Assembly (NCBI GenBank): GCA_035451285.1
Contig: DAOTOJ010000003.1
Location: forward strand, 1 to 59,186
Reading direction: 5' to 3'
Source: DAOTOJ01 sp035451285
GTDB lineage: Bacteria > Patescibacteriota > Minisyncoccia > UBA6257 > Brennerbacteraceae
Length of the DNA stretch: 59,186 bases
Shown: positions 26,639-35,103 of the stretch, piece after piece
Layout: each line of letters starts with the position of its first letter
Position numbering within the stretch: position 1 is the stretch's first letter
Notes under the pieces: model-generated
Database searches by the model: none
Told to the model about the DNA's origin: nothing
What the model saw: the letters and a program-made list of their open reading frames with translations, nothing else
Position numbers and translations under genes: made by a program

Positions 26639-27077
26639 CAACAACGTAACGATTAGGATCTTCTCCTTCGCTTTCAGTATAAATATCAGGCCTTAAAGAA
26701 AGTTCACTGTGAATAATTTTTCTTTCGTAAGCAGTCATTGCCGGAAGTTTTATCTCTTTTTTATACAAAGCACACTCCCGCGCTGCCTTTTGAGCAAGCT
26801 CCTTTAATTTTTGCTCATGTTCCAAACGATAATTATTAATATCAAAAAATACTCTCTGGTAATTATAGCTATCAATTTTTTCAAGCCATTTCTCGATAAT
26901 TTCTTGCCAGCAATTTAGATTTTCTCCACTTTTACCAATTGCCATTCCCGCCTCTTCCAAATTAATATTAATAGTTAATCCTTCTTGAGATTCTTCAATT
27001 CTTACTTCTTCTATTTTAAATCGCGCTATATTAAATAAGTCTTTTAAAAATTTTTCAAGTTGTTGAACTTTTTCCAT
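26622..27077 (-). CDS. jag: Jag/KhpB-type RNA-binding protein (KH plus R3H)
   Basis: I choose the inner ATG at 27077 (151 residues, MEKVQQLEKFLKDLF); the ATG at 27113 would overlap yidC by 59 bases. The protein has a KH domain with loop GMAIGKSGENLNCW and an R3H domain with MTAYERKIIHSELSLRPDIY and NRYVVV. The N-terminal Jag domain is reduced to a short helix. KhpB binds RNA and influences cell elongation and division. The gene order rpmH-rnpA-yidC-jag next to dnaA is the ancestral bacterial arrangement. It overlaps the convergent gene at 26638 by 17 bases. Confidence 0.9.
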   Translation of the reverse strand: MEKVQQLEKFLKDLFNIARFKIEEVRIEESQEGLTININLEEAGMAIGKSGENLNCWQEIIEKWLEKIDSYNYQRVFFDINNYRLEHEQKLKELAQKAARECALYKKEIKLPAMTAYERKIIHSELSLRPDIYTESEGEDPNRYVVVKPLD

Positions 27078-27768
27078 TAGAACTATTATCCAACTTTTTA
27101 AAGCTTTTTTCAATAAGATAATACTGAACTATAGAAAAAATTGTAGTAATCAGCCAATAAATACTTATAACCGAAGGAAGGGGCATTAAAATAATCAAAG
27201 TCAAAAATGGCGAGATAAACAAAGTAGCTTTATTTATAAATTGTTGCTGATTAGCCAAAGTTCTTTTACTTGAAAAATAAATCTGAATAAATTGAAAAAT
27301 GAAAGCTAAAATAACTAAAAGAGTATTAGGCTTAAGAAGGTCTACTAGTCCCAAAAGTGAAGCATTAAAAGCTAAAGGTTTATCAACAAAATGATAAAGC
27401 CAATCAAAACGAAGATTTCTAATTCCATTTAAAAAAACTTGATACAAGGCAATCATTATTGGAACTTGAATAATTAAAGATCCAAAACCGCTTAATGGGT
27501 TAAAATTATTCGTTTTATAAAGTTCCATCAAAGCTTCTGCTTGCTTAGTTTGGTCGTTTTTATATTGTTTTTGAAGCTTAGCAATTTCCGGTTGAAGCTT
27601 AGAAATAACCATTTGAGATTTAAAGCTACTTTTAAAAACAGGGTAAAGAATTAACCTAATAATTATTACAAAGGCAATAACCGCCAACCCTAAATCTTTA
27701 ACTGGCAAAAAATTGTAAATTAAAATTAAAAAGTTAAAAAGTGGCTTAATAAAAATTGTTTCAAACAT
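27055..27768 (-). CDS. yidC: YidC/Oxa1 membrane protein insertase
   Basis: The 237-residue protein has the five-helix YidC core: an N-terminal helix (FNFLILIYNFLPVKDLGLAV), the conserved positively charged position in IIIRLILYPVFKSSFKSQ, the cytoplasmic hairpin MVISKLQPEIAKLQKQYKND, helices with NPLSGFGSLIIQVPIMIALYQV, and the C-terminal PLPSVISIYWLITTIFSIVQ. It inserts and folds membrane proteins alone or with SecYEG. It lacks the large periplasmic domain of Gram-negative YidC and lacks a lipobox, like many CPR homologues. It sits between rnpA and jag. Confidence 0.95.
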   Translation of the reverse strand: MFETIFIKPLFNFLILIYNFLPVKDLGLAVIAFVIIIRLILYPVFKSSFKSQMVISKLQPEIAKLQKQYKNDQTKQAEALMELYKTNNFNPLSGFGSLIIQVPIMIALYQVFLNGIRNLRFDWLYHFVDKPLAFNASLLGLVDLLKPNTLLVILAFIFQFIQIYFSSKRTLANQQQFINKATLFISPFLTLIILMPLPSVISIYWLITTIFSIVQYYLIEKSFKKLDNSSNGKSSTT

Positions 27769-27779
27769 AATAATCTGCT

Positions 27780-28127
27780 TTAAATTAAAATTTTACTTGT
27801 TTCAAAAAGGCTTAAAATTTTAGGTTGGAGTACTTTAAAATTAAGTTCCTGCGGTTTTAAAGCATTGGTTAAAACAATTAAAATATCGTAGCCAACTTTA
27901 AAACGTTCGATATTTAATCTTAAGATTTCACTAACTATTCTTTTAAATCTATTCCTAAGAACTGCTTTTTTATAAACGTTTTTTTTAATCAAAATACCAA
28001 ATCTAGTTATTTGTAAACCATTTTCTATAAAAACAATTTTGAAATTAGAACTTTCAATTACTTGACCATTTCTTAAAACATTAACTATTTGCTCTTTTTT
28101 TGAGATGCGGAATTTCCTTTTCAACAT
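27780..28127 (-). CDS. rnpA: Ribonuclease P protein component
   Basis: The 115-residue protein matches RnpA length. It contains the N-terminal KRKFRISKKEQIVNVLRNG, a central ITRFGILIKKNVYKKAVLRN and the RNR-type signature VLRNRFKRIVSEILR, with the later GYDILIVLTN strand. RnpA assists the catalytic RNA in 5' maturation of tRNAs. It lies 3 bases after rpmH and 11 bases before yidC on the minus strand. The RNA subunit gene rnpB was not seen in the window. Confidence 0.95.
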   Translation of the reverse strand: MLKRKFRISKKEQIVNVLRNGQVIESSNFKIVFIENGLQITRFGILIKKNVYKKAVLRNRFKRIVSEILRLNIERFKVGYDILIVLTNALKPQELNFKVLQPKILSLFETSKILI

Positions 28128-28130
28128 GCT

Positions 28131-28265
28131 CTAAACGGCTACAGTTTTTCTACCTTTTCTTCTGCGCTGTTTAATTATCTTTCTACCAGATTTACTACTG
28201 GTCCTTTTTAAAAAACCATGGGTTTTTTGTCTTTTTCTTTTTTTTGGTTGATAAGTAATGGACAT
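28131..28265 (-). CDS. rpmH: 50S ribosomal protein L34
   Basis: The 44-residue product starts at the ATG at 28265 (MSITYQPKKRKRQKTHGFLK) and has the L34 pattern YQPKKRKRQKTHGF...RRRKGRKTVAV. A longer reading frame up to 28349 adds a hydrophobic leader unlike any L34 and is rejected. L34 is a 23S rRNA-binding protein of the large subunit. It is the first gene of the minus-strand origin cluster. A TATACT box about 15 bases upstream may be its -10. Confidence 0.95.
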   Translation of the reverse strand: MSITYQPKKRKRQKTHGFLKRTSSKSGRKIIKQRRRKGRKTVAV

Positions 28266-28341
28266 TTTTTTATAAAAAATAGTATAATAATAAAATAGAA
28301 TACCATTAAAATCTATAAAGGTCAACAAAAATATCTTCAAT

Positions 28342-28361
28342 TTATCCACATCTTATAAACA
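28342..28361 (+). promoter_or_regulatory. DnaA box upstream of dnaA
   Basis: A perfect consensus DnaA box TTATCCACA (28342-28350) is followed by a related TTATAAACA (28353-28361), 11 bases start to start, between the divergent rpmH and dnaA genes. It may serve dnaA autoregulation and/or the origin. Confidence 0.75.
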
Positions 28362-28422
28362 GAACTATAAAAATCTTGCTTGATTAAAATTACCAAATAA
28401 CTAAAATATAAAATAATAAAAA

Positions 28423-29787
28423 ATGGACTTAAAACAAATTTGGGACAAAGCTTTATCAGAAATAGAATTAAACATTTCCAGAGCAAATTTTATTACCTGG
28501 TTTAAAAATTCGCGTCCTTTAAAAAGAGATGGTAACAAATTTATAATAGCTTGCCAAAATACTTTTACCAAAGAATGGCTAGAAAATAAATATCATAAAT
28601 TAATTTTCACTGCTTTAAAAAACGTCGATAATGAAATAAAATCAATTGAATTTGTAATATCTCCTTTAGAAAAAGAAACAGTCTCTAGACATAAAAATAT
28701 CCCCAAGATAAACTTAATATCTCAAGATCAACTAGATTTAACCAATCTAATAGTTGATAAAGAGACTCAACTTAATCCCAAATACACTTTTGAGAATTTT
28801 ATAGTAGGGGCTAATAATGAATTAGCCCAGGCCGCTGCTTTATCAGTTTGCGAAAATCCTGGAACAAAATATAACCCTTTGTTTATTTATGGAGGAGTAG
28901 GGCTTGGTAAAACCCATTTATTACATGCTATTGGCAATTATTCAAAAGAATATCAAAAAAAATTCAAGATAAGATATTTAACAACTGAAAAGTTTACCGA
29001 AGATTTAGTATCTTCCATATTAAACAATACGGTTGAAAACTTCAAAAAAACTTTTAAAGGCATCGATCTACTGTTATTAGATGATATTCAATTTATAACA
29101 CATAAAGACAAAACTCAAGAAATACTTTTTTCAATTTTTAATGCCTTGTATGAAAAAAATAAGCAAATAGTTTTTTCTTCTGATAGGCCGCCAAAAGCAA
29201 TACCTTATTTAGAAGAAAGGTTACGTTCCAGATTTGAGGGCGGAATGACGGTTGATATTGGTTCGCCTGATTTTGAAACCCGAATCGCAATTTTAAAAGA
29301 GAAAAGTAAAGAAAAAAATTTGGTTTTAGATGCAGAAATTATTGAAACAATTGCGGCTAATGTTCAAAAAAACGTTAGAGAATTAGAAGGAGCTCTAAAT
29401 AGAGTTATAAATTATATCAAAGTTAAAAACACTATTCCTTCGTCTAAAGAAGTTGAAAAAATAATTGCAGAAATAGCCCATCCTTTAAATAAAAATATTA
29501 CCCCTAAACAAATTATAAAAACCGTTGTTGAATTTTATGGTTTAGAAGAAAATTCAATTTTTGATAAATCAAGATCCCAAGAGTTAGTAAAACCAAGACA
29601 AATTATCATGTATCTTTTAAGAGATTCTCTGCATATGTCTTATCCAAGTATTGGTCAAAAATTAGGAGGAAAAGATCATACTACAGTAATGCATGCTTGC
29701 GAAAAAATCGAAAAAGAACTTTCCTATAATATCCAACTTTCACAAGAATTAAATTTAATAAAAGAGAAGTTATTTTCTGTTAATTAA
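28423..29787 (+). CDS. dnaA: Chromosomal replication initiator DnaA
   Basis: The 454-residue protein shows all four DnaA domains. These are an N-terminal oligomerisation domain (FITWFKNSRPLKRDGNKFII), a short linker, and an AAA+ domain with YTFENFIVGANNELAQAAA, Walker A GGVGLGKTHLLHAIGN (near 157), Walker B LLLLDDIQFI and sensor FSSDRPP. The C-terminal DNA-binding domain has the signature GGKDHTTVMHACEKI. It binds DnaA boxes and melts the origin. The start at 28423 fits the usual MDLKQIWDKAL N-terminus. A DnaA box lies 73-81 bases upstream. Confidence 0.98.
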   Translation: MDLKQIWDKALSEIELNISRANFITWFKNSRPLKRDGNKFIIACQNTFTKEWLENKYHKLIFTALKNVDNEIKSIEFVISPLEKETVSRHKNIPKINLISQDQLDLTNLIVDKETQLNPKYTFENFIVGANNELAQAAALSVCENPGTKYNPLFIYGGVGLGKTHLLHAIGNYSKEYQKKFKIRYLTTEKFTEDLVSSILNNTVENFKKTFKGIDLLLLDDIQFITHKDKTQEILFSIFNALYEKNKQIVFSSDRPPKAIPYLEERLRSRFEGGMTVDIGSPDFETRIAILKEKSKEKNLVLDAEIIETIAANVQKNVRELEGALNRVINYIKVKNTIPSSKEVEKIIAEIAHPLNKNITPKQIIKTVVEFYGLEENSIFDKSRSQELVKPRQIIMYLLRDSLHMSYPSIGQKLGGKDHTTVMHACEKIEKELSYNIQLSQELNLIKEKLFSVN

Positions 29788-30023
29788 TTGTTGAAAAAAT
29801 GTCTAAAAATTAGTTATAAAATTTTTTATAAATTTTTCAAAAAATAATTAACCCAAATAATAACCAGATAGTAATCAATTTATTAACAATTTATTAACAA
29901 CTAAATATCTAGAAAAACGTTTAAAATAAAGATGATTCAAAAATTTTTGTAAAAAATAGTAGTACTAATAATAAAAATAAATTTATATAATATAATTAAT
30001 TATTAATAAATATAAACATATTT
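29788..30023 (+). other. dnaA-dnaN intergenic region, probable oriC
   Basis: This 236-base gene-free region is extremely AT-rich. It holds two TTATTAACA sites (29880-29888 and 29891-29899), DnaA-box-like with two mismatches to TTATCCACA and again 11 bases apart. A long A/T stretch toward dnaN (about 29940-30023) could act as the unwinding element. With the flanking gene order, it is the best origin candidate. No perfect DnaA box is inside it. Confidence 0.65.
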
Positions 30024-31145
30024 ATGAAACTAACAATTTTAGTTGAGAATTTAAAAAAGGCTTTAATGGTTGCTGAAAAAGCGTTGTCCAAAAGTAATAC
30101 TATGCCAATTTTAAATTCTTTTTTGTTAAAAGCTGATCCTAATAAGAATAAATTGATAATTTCAGCTACTAATTTAGAAATTGGAATAGAAACTTCTATC
30201 TCGGCAAAAATTGAAAAAGAAGGAGAAATAGTTATTCCTTCTAAAAACTTCCTTTCGTTTTTTTATCAGCTATCAGATCCCAAAGCAGAAATTCAAAGCG
30301 AAGAAAAGACTTTGAAAATAAAAACTGATTATTATCAAGCTAGTTTTCAAAGTTATGATATTAATGAATTTCCAATTATTCCAGAGATAAAAACAAAAAA
30401 ATTTATAAAAATGGAAAGTAATTTACTTTCTCAAGGATTTGAGCAGGTAGCTATTTCAGCTGGAATTTCAGATTTAAGGCCAGAATTAAACGGTATCTTC
30501 TTGAATTTTTCAAAACAAGGATTAAAACTGGCAGCTACTGATGTTTTTAGACTTTCAGAAAAGACAATTCCTCTAACTGAAATTCAAACAAATTTTGAGG
30601 AAAATATAAATTGTTTGATACCTTTAAAAACTGCTCAAGAAGTTTCAAGAATAGCTAAAGATAAATTAGAATTGGTTGAAATTTATATCGAAGAGAATCA
30701 GATAGGCTTTAAATGGGAAGATACTACGTTTATTTCCAGATTATTAGAAGGAGAATTCCCTGAATATAGTTCAATTATTCCTCAGTCATTTAAAATAAAA
30801 GGAGTTGTTTTTTACAATAAACTTTTTGAAGCTTTAAAAGTAAGTGGAGTTTTTTCTTCGCGTTTAAACGATGTTAAATTAAAATTTATCCCTAAAGAAA
30901 AAAGACTTATTTTAAAGTCAGCTGATTCTAGTATTGGAGAAAATGAAGCAATAGTTAATTTTGAATCAGCTGAAGGCGAAGAGATTGAAGCTACTTTCAA
31001 CTATCATTATCTTTTAGACGGAGTTTCTGTTTTGTCTCCTAAAGATAAAATATTTATTGCTTTAGCAGATATCGATAAACCGATTTATTTAAAGTCTTTT
31101 AACGATCAAAGTTATTTTTATATTCTAATGCCCTTAAGGATTTAA
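30024..31145 (+). CDS. dnaN: DNA polymerase III beta subunit (sliding clamp)
   Basis: The 373-residue protein has the normal clamp length and three repeated domains. The N-terminus (MKLTILVENLKKALMVAEKAL) and TMPILNSFLLKA are typical, as are the later signatures LAATDVFRLSEK, EGEFPEYSSIIP and the C-terminal YILMPLRI closely matching the MPMRL end of clamps. It encircles DNA and tethers the replicase. It follows dnaA and the presumed origin. Its last 12 bases overlap the convergent penicillin-binding protein gene. Confidence 0.97.
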   Translation: MKLTILVENLKKALMVAEKALSKSNTMPILNSFLLKADPNKNKLIISATNLEIGIETSISAKIEKEGEIVIPSKNFLSFFYQLSDPKAEIQSEEKTLKIKTDYYQASFQSYDINEFPIIPEIKTKKFIKMESNLLSQGFEQVAISAGISDLRPELNGIFLNFSKQGLKLAATDVFRLSEKTIPLTEIQTNFEENINCLIPLKTAQEVSRIAKDKLELVEIYIEENQIGFKWEDTTFISRLLEGEFPEYSSIIPQSFKIKGVVFYNKLFEALKVSGVFSSRLNDVKLKFIPKEKRLILKSADSSIGENEAIVNFESAEGEEIEATFNYHYLLDGVSVLSPKDKIFIALADIDKPIYLKSFNDQSYFYILMPLRI

Positions 31146-33512
31146 GAGAAGTTTTTTGGTTACTTCGAAGTCATTTTCGTTTCCCTTTATCTTTATAATT
31201 AGATTATTTTCCTGTTGAAAGTTTGTTGGTTTAAATAAAACGCTGTAATAATTATCATTATTTTTTGGTAAAGATAAGATAAATTCATTATTGAAATAAA
31301 TTTCAATATTATTGATGTTTAAACCAGGATTTATTTTAAATGTTAGTTTTATTGGGGAATTATTTTCTAAAGTGTTAGAACTTGGTTCTATAATTTCTAT
31401 ATCAGAGAAAGTTGGAGTTGGAGTATTTACAAGATTTAAAGCTCCTAGATTTTGCAAAACCCACTTGGAAACAGAATATTCCCATCTAGCAAATTGGGGA
31501 TCATTATAAGGGTTAGAGGGTTTTTCTCCCAAGGGATTATTTTTATCAACCCAATATAAAATACTATGAATTTCAAAACCCGTTGGGGTTTGGATAATGT
31601 AATTTCCATTTAACATCGGTTTATCAACTGGAGTTATCTCAGCTGGGGTAAATTCTTCTTTGTTGAATTTTGGAAGGGCTTGTTTCATAAAATCGTTCCA
31701 AATTGGAGCAGCAGCCATTCCTCCAGCTCCTCCATAACTCATTGGGGAATAATCATTGTTACCTACCCAAACTCCTGCTACTAAAGTTGGCGAATAGCCA
31801 AAAGTCCAAGCATCTCGATAATCTTGACTAGTTCCTGTTTTAGCAGCTACTTTATAACCAGGAACAGTCAGTGGTCCATTTAATTGAAACATTGGGTATC
31901 TACTTTGGTCGTCTGATAAAACATCATTTAAAATAGAGACATATTTGCTCTCTACTATTTTTGTTTCAATTGGGATATTTTCATAAATGGTATTATTTTG
32001 TGAATCCATTATTTTTATGATAGGAGCTTGGGAGATTTTTATACCATTATTTGCTAGAACTGAATAGGCGTCAACCATTTCTAAGAGCTTTACACCGCCT
32101 CCGCCTAAAATTAAAGACAAGCCATAATAATTTGGATCTTGGTTTAAAGTTGTAATCCCTAGTGTTTGGGCTGTATTAATGGCGTCTTTTATGCTAACTA
32201 AATACAAAAGTTTAACAGAAGGCACATTTAATGATTGAGCTAAAGCTTGTCTTAAAGTAACTGGACCTCTAAAAAGATGATCATAGTTTTGAGGATGATA
32301 ACAATTATTTTGAGAATAGCCTGCAAAGGGGACTCCTTCAGCTGAACAATTAGCGCTAAATTCAGTAAAAACATCAAATAAGATAGTTGATGGTGGATAA
32401 CCCTTTTCAAAAGCTTTTAAGTAAACAAAAGGTTTAAAACTTGAGCCAGGTTGTCTTGGCTGGAGAGCAACATTGAAATTTCCATTATGCTCAGTATCGA
32501 AAAAATCACGAGAACCAACCATTGCTAAAATTTCACCAGTTTTTGGATTCTGGGCTACTAAAGCTGCATTATCGGCCCTCCAGTTTGTATCGTTTCTATT
32601 TGCTCCTTCAGCAACTACTTTTTCGGCTATTTGCTGCAATTCCCAATCCAAAGAAGTAATAACTTTTAACCCCCCTTCTTCAATATATTTTTCATCATAC
32701 ATTTCAGCTAAAAGGGATTTAATATAGAACACAAAATGAGGGGCTTTTATTTGGCTGTGAGTTGCAACAAAATTTAATTTTTCAGTTTTAGCATTATTGG
32801 CCTCTTCTTGATTTATAAAATTTAATTCTACCATTCTGTCTAAAATATATTCTTGTCTTGCTTTTAATTCGTCGGGATGGGCATTATAATAGCTAGGTCT
32901 TCTTGGTAAAGCAGCTAATAAGGCTGATTCTGCTAAATCTAAATCTTTAGCCGATTTTCCAAAATAAGTTCTAGAAGCAGCTTCAATTCCATAAGCATTA
33001 TAACCATAAGGGATTTGATTTAAATAAAATCCTAAAATTTCGTCTTTAGAGTATTTGTTTTCTAACTCAATAGCTAAAATTAATTCTTTTACTTTTCTTG
33101 ACAATGTTTTTTCAGGAGTTAAAAAAGTATTTTTGACTAATTGTTGGGTAATAGTTGAACCGCCTTGTAGGCCTTCTTCTCTTTTAAAAATATTGTAATA
33201 AATAGCCCTAATAATTGCTTTTATGTCAAAAGCAGGATGATTATAGAATTCGCTGTCTTCAGCTGCTAAAGTAGCTTTTTTTAAAGAATCAGGAATTTCT
33301 TCAAAAGGTACAACAGTTCTTTTTTCTTCTCCATGAAACTCGTAAAGAATAATTTTTCCTGTTCGATCATAGATTTTTGTTGATTGATTTACAGAAGAAA
33401 AAGAAAAATTAGTAGGATCAGGTAGGTCTTTTGTTAAAAAAATTAGCCAGCCTGCAAATCCTAAAACGATAATTAATAAAACTATAAATACTATTTTTAA
33501 AAATTTGTTCAT
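31134..33512 (-). CDS. Class A penicillin-binding protein (bifunctional glycosyltransferase/transpeptidase)
   Basis: The 792-residue protein starts with a membrane anchor (about 6-28). A GT51 domain follows, with AAEDSEFYNHPAFDIKAIIR, GGSTITQQLVKN and ELILAIELENKYSKDEIL. The transpeptidase domain has the active-site SxxK in QPGSSFKPFVYLK, an SLN motif in ALAQSLNVPSVKL, and KTGTSQDYRDAW. The C-terminus after about residue 690 is a beta-rich extension. It polymerises and cross-links peptidoglycan outside the membrane, so this cell makes a cross-linked wall. That fits the wall hydrolases in the envelope locus. It converges on dnaN with a 12-base overlap. Confidence 0.95.
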   Translation of the reverse strand: MNKFLKIVFIVLLIIVLGFAGWLIFLTKDLPDPTNFSFSSVNQSTKIYDRTGKIILYEFHGEEKRTVVPFEEIPDSLKKATLAAEDSEFYNHPAFDIKAIIRAIYYNIFKREEGLQGGSTITQQLVKNTFLTPEKTLSRKVKELILAIELENKYSKDEILGFYLNQIPYGYNAYGIEAASRTYFGKSAKDLDLAESALLAALPRRPSYYNAHPDELKARQEYILDRMVELNFINQEEANNAKTEKLNFVATHSQIKAPHFVFYIKSLLAEMYDEKYIEEGGLKVITSLDWELQQIAEKVVAEGANRNDTNWRADNAALVAQNPKTGEILAMVGSRDFFDTEHNGNFNVALQPRQPGSSFKPFVYLKAFEKGYPPSTILFDVFTEFSANCSAEGVPFAGYSQNNCYHPQNYDHLFRGPVTLRQALAQSLNVPSVKLLYLVSIKDAINTAQTLGITTLNQDPNYYGLSLILGGGGVKLLEMVDAYSVLANNGIKISQAPIIKIMDSQNNTIYENIPIETKIVESKYVSILNDVLSDDQSRYPMFQLNGPLTVPGYKVAAKTGTSQDYRDAWTFGYSPTLVAGVWVGNNDYSPMSYGGAGGMAAAPIWNDFMKQALPKFNKEEFTPAEITPVDKPMLNGNYIIQTPTGFEIHSILYWVDKNNPLGEKPSNPYNDPQFARWEYSVSKWVLQNLGALNLVNTPTPTFSDIEIIEPSSNTLENNSPIKLTFKINPGLNINNIEIYFNNEFILSLPKNNDNYYSVLFKPTNFQQENNLIIKIKGNENDFEVTKKLLLNP

Positions 33513-33547
33513 TGTTTATTTGTCTTTTAAAAAAGGTTAGTATATTC

Positions 33548-33553
33548 TATAAT
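33548..33553 (+). promoter_or_regulatory. -10 box (TATAAT) upstream of tyrS
   Basis: TATAAT ends 8 bases before the tyrS ATG at 33562, giving a near-leaderless transcript. No -35 is evident at the proper spacing. Confidence 0.45.
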
Positions 33554-33561
33554 TAAATAAT

Positions 33562-34770
33562 ATGAAAAACAACTTTTTTGAAGATCTCTCTCAAAGAGGA
33601 TTAATTTATCAGAAAACTGAAGAAATAGCAAAGGTTTTTGATAGAAAGATAACTCTTTATTGGGGGATTGATCTAACTAGCGACAGCCTTCATCTCGGGC
33701 ATTTATTAGGACTTATTACTCTGAAAAGAGCAATAAAGCATAAGCATTTTCCAATAGTTTTGGTTGCTTCCGGCACTACTATGGTGGGCGATCCTTCTGG
33801 TAAGAACAAAGAAAGGCCAATTTTATCAAGAGAGATTATCAAAAAAAATAAAAAGGAAATTGAAATTCAAATTAAAAATATTTTAGGAACTGGAAAATTT
33901 TTAATTTTAGATAATTACAGTTGGCTTAGTAATTTAAAAGTTCTAGAATTTTTAAGAGAGGTAGGTAAATTTATTCCAATTAATACCATGCTTGAAAAAG
34001 AAGCTGTTAAAACTAGAATGCAAAAAGAAGAAGGTATTTCGTTTGCTGAATTTTCCTATCAGCTTTTGCAAGCTTATGACTTTCTACACTTATTTAAAAA
34101 TTATAATTGTTTAGTTCAAATAGGTGGTTCTGAGCAGTGGGGCAATATAGTTCAAGGAATAGAACTTATTAGAAAAAAAATGAATGGCCAAGCTTATGGT
34201 TTTTCGTTTCCTTTAATAATTGATCCTAAAACAGGCAAAAAGTTTGGAAAAACTGAAGGTGGCAAAACTATTTGGCTTAGTAGAAGCAAAACTCCTTCTT
34301 TTGAATTTTACCAATTTTTCATTAATATTTCAGACGAGCTTATCCCAACCTTTATCAGATTCTTTTCATTAAAAGATTTAAGACAAATTAAAGAATTAGA
34401 AAATAAATGGCAACAAAATAAAGAATCAAGATTGCTTCAAAAAGAATTGGCATTTGAATTAACTTCTTTAGTTTTTGGTTTAACTGACGCCAAACAGGCA
34501 AAAAAAGTTTCCGAGATTTTATTTGGAAAATCTAGTCAAAAATTGTCTCAAGCCGACTTTGAATTTATTAAAAATTCAATTCCTCATCAAGAAATTAAAA
34601 ATGAAAATTTTCTATTAGAGGAAGTTTTGGTTAGAAATGGTTTGTGTTTTTCAAAGGGGCAAGCTAGAAAATTAATTGATCAAAATGGAGTAACTGTTAA
34701 AAAATATTTTTCTAAATATTTTTTAGTTAGAAAAGGTAAAAAAGAGTACTTACTTTTAATTAAAAAATAA
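33562..34770 (+). CDS. tyrS: Tyrosyl-tRNA synthetase
   Basis: The 402-residue class I synthetase has the HIGH-type motif in SDSLHLGHLLGLITLK (near 47), GTTMVGDPSGKNKERP, the tRNA/Tyr-binding LLQAYDFLHL and QIGGSEQWGNI, the KMSKS-type loop KKFGKTEGGKTIWL, and a C-terminal S4 RNA-binding domain (GLCFSKGQARKLIDQNGVTV). It charges tRNA-Tyr. Its promoter-like TATAAT lies 8 bases upstream of the ATG, and a strong intrinsic terminator follows the stop codon. Confidence 0.97.
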   Translation: MKNNFFEDLSQRGLIYQKTEEIAKVFDRKITLYWGIDLTSDSLHLGHLLGLITLKRAIKHKHFPIVLVASGTTMVGDPSGKNKERPILSREIIKKNKKEIEIQIKNILGTGKFLILDNYSWLSNLKVLEFLREVGKFIPINTMLEKEAVKTRMQKEEGISFAEFSYQLLQAYDFLHLFKNYNCLVQIGGSEQWGNIVQGIELIRKKMNGQAYGFSFPLIIDPKTGKKFGKTEGGKTIWLSRSKTPSFEFYQFFINISDELIPTFIRFFSLKDLRQIKELENKWQQNKESRLLQKELAFELTSLVFGLTDAKQAKKVSEILFGKSSQKLSQADFEFIKNSIPHQEIKNENFLLEEVLVRNGLCFSKGQARKLIDQNGVTVKKYFSKYFLVRKGKKEYLLLIKK

Positions 34771-34797
34771 ACCACCAAAAGGTGGTTTATTTTTTTT
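34769..34797. terminator. Bidirectional intrinsic terminator
   Basis: An 8 bp stem (AAACCACC at 34769-34776, GGTGGTTT at 34781-34788) with an AAAA loop is followed by ATTTTTTTT on the plus strand. On the minus strand it is followed by ATTTTTT. It can stop tyrS from the left and the acidic-protein gene from the right. Confidence 0.9.
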
Positions 34798-34800
34798 CGG

Positions 34801-35016
34801 CTATAAGCCCAATTCTTCGTCGTAATCTTCTTCGTCTTTTCTTTCTTCGTATACTTCTGGTCCTTCTTCATCATCTTCCCAAAAATCATAGCCCTCTTCT
34901 GATTCTTCTGATTCTTCTTGCGAGCCCTCTTCTAATTCTTCTATTTCACCTTCCTCTTCAAGTTCATCTTCTTCATTTTTTAACGCTACATTTGTTTTAA
35001 TAAATTCCGACAACAT
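34801..35016 (-). CDS. Small strongly acidic hypothetical protein
   Basis: This 71-residue protein is dominated by Glu and Asp with Ser, Tyr and Gly (EEGEIEELEEG, YDFWEDDEEGPEVYEERK), starting MLSEFIKTNVALKN. I do not recognise it. The composition recalls acidic tails such as that of the RNA polymerase delta subunit, but there is no domain to support this. Its reality is backed by a TTGACA/TATATT promoter at 35076-35103 facing it and a bidirectional terminator just past its stop. The plus-strand reading of the same DNA gives a Leu/His-rich frame with no supporting signals. Confidence 0.65.
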   Translation of the reverse strand: MLSEFIKTNVALKNEEDELEEEGEIEELEEGSQEESEESEEGYDFWEDDEEGPEVYEERKDEEDYDEELGL

Positions 35017-35075
35017 CCTATTAATTTTAATTGTTAATTTGCGACCTAGTTTTAGCTATAGAGCTATAGATAGTT

Positions 35076-35103
35076 AATATATATTTTTATTTTTATTTGT
35101 CAA
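35076..35103 (-). promoter_or_regulatory. Sigma70-type promoter for the acidic-protein gene
   Basis: On the minus strand there is a perfect -35 TTGACA (35103-35098), a 16-base spacer and -10 TATATT (35081-35076). Transcription would start near 35069 and leave a leader of about 50 bases, containing a tandem repeat of CTATAGCT-type octamers, before the ATG at 35016. The -35 overlaps the end of ruvC. Confidence 0.65.

Noticed and set aside
28131..28349. Extended 72-residue version of L34 with a hydrophobic leader
   Set aside because: The leader is unlike any L34 and lies in the promoter/DnaA-box region. The ATG at 28265 gives a standard 44-residue L34.
29957..29974. Possible DnaA-trio (TAGTAGTACTAATAATAA) in the dnaA-dnaN spacer
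   Set aside because: The trio polarity points away from the DnaA-like sites at 29880-29899, and no DnaA box lies on the side it would need. In such AT-rich DNA TAA/TAG runs occur by chance.
34782..35000. Plus-strand Leu/His-rich frame opposite the acidic protein
   Set aside because: It starts inside the tyrS terminator, has no promoter, and its composition simply mirrors the GAA/GAT-rich minus-strand gene.
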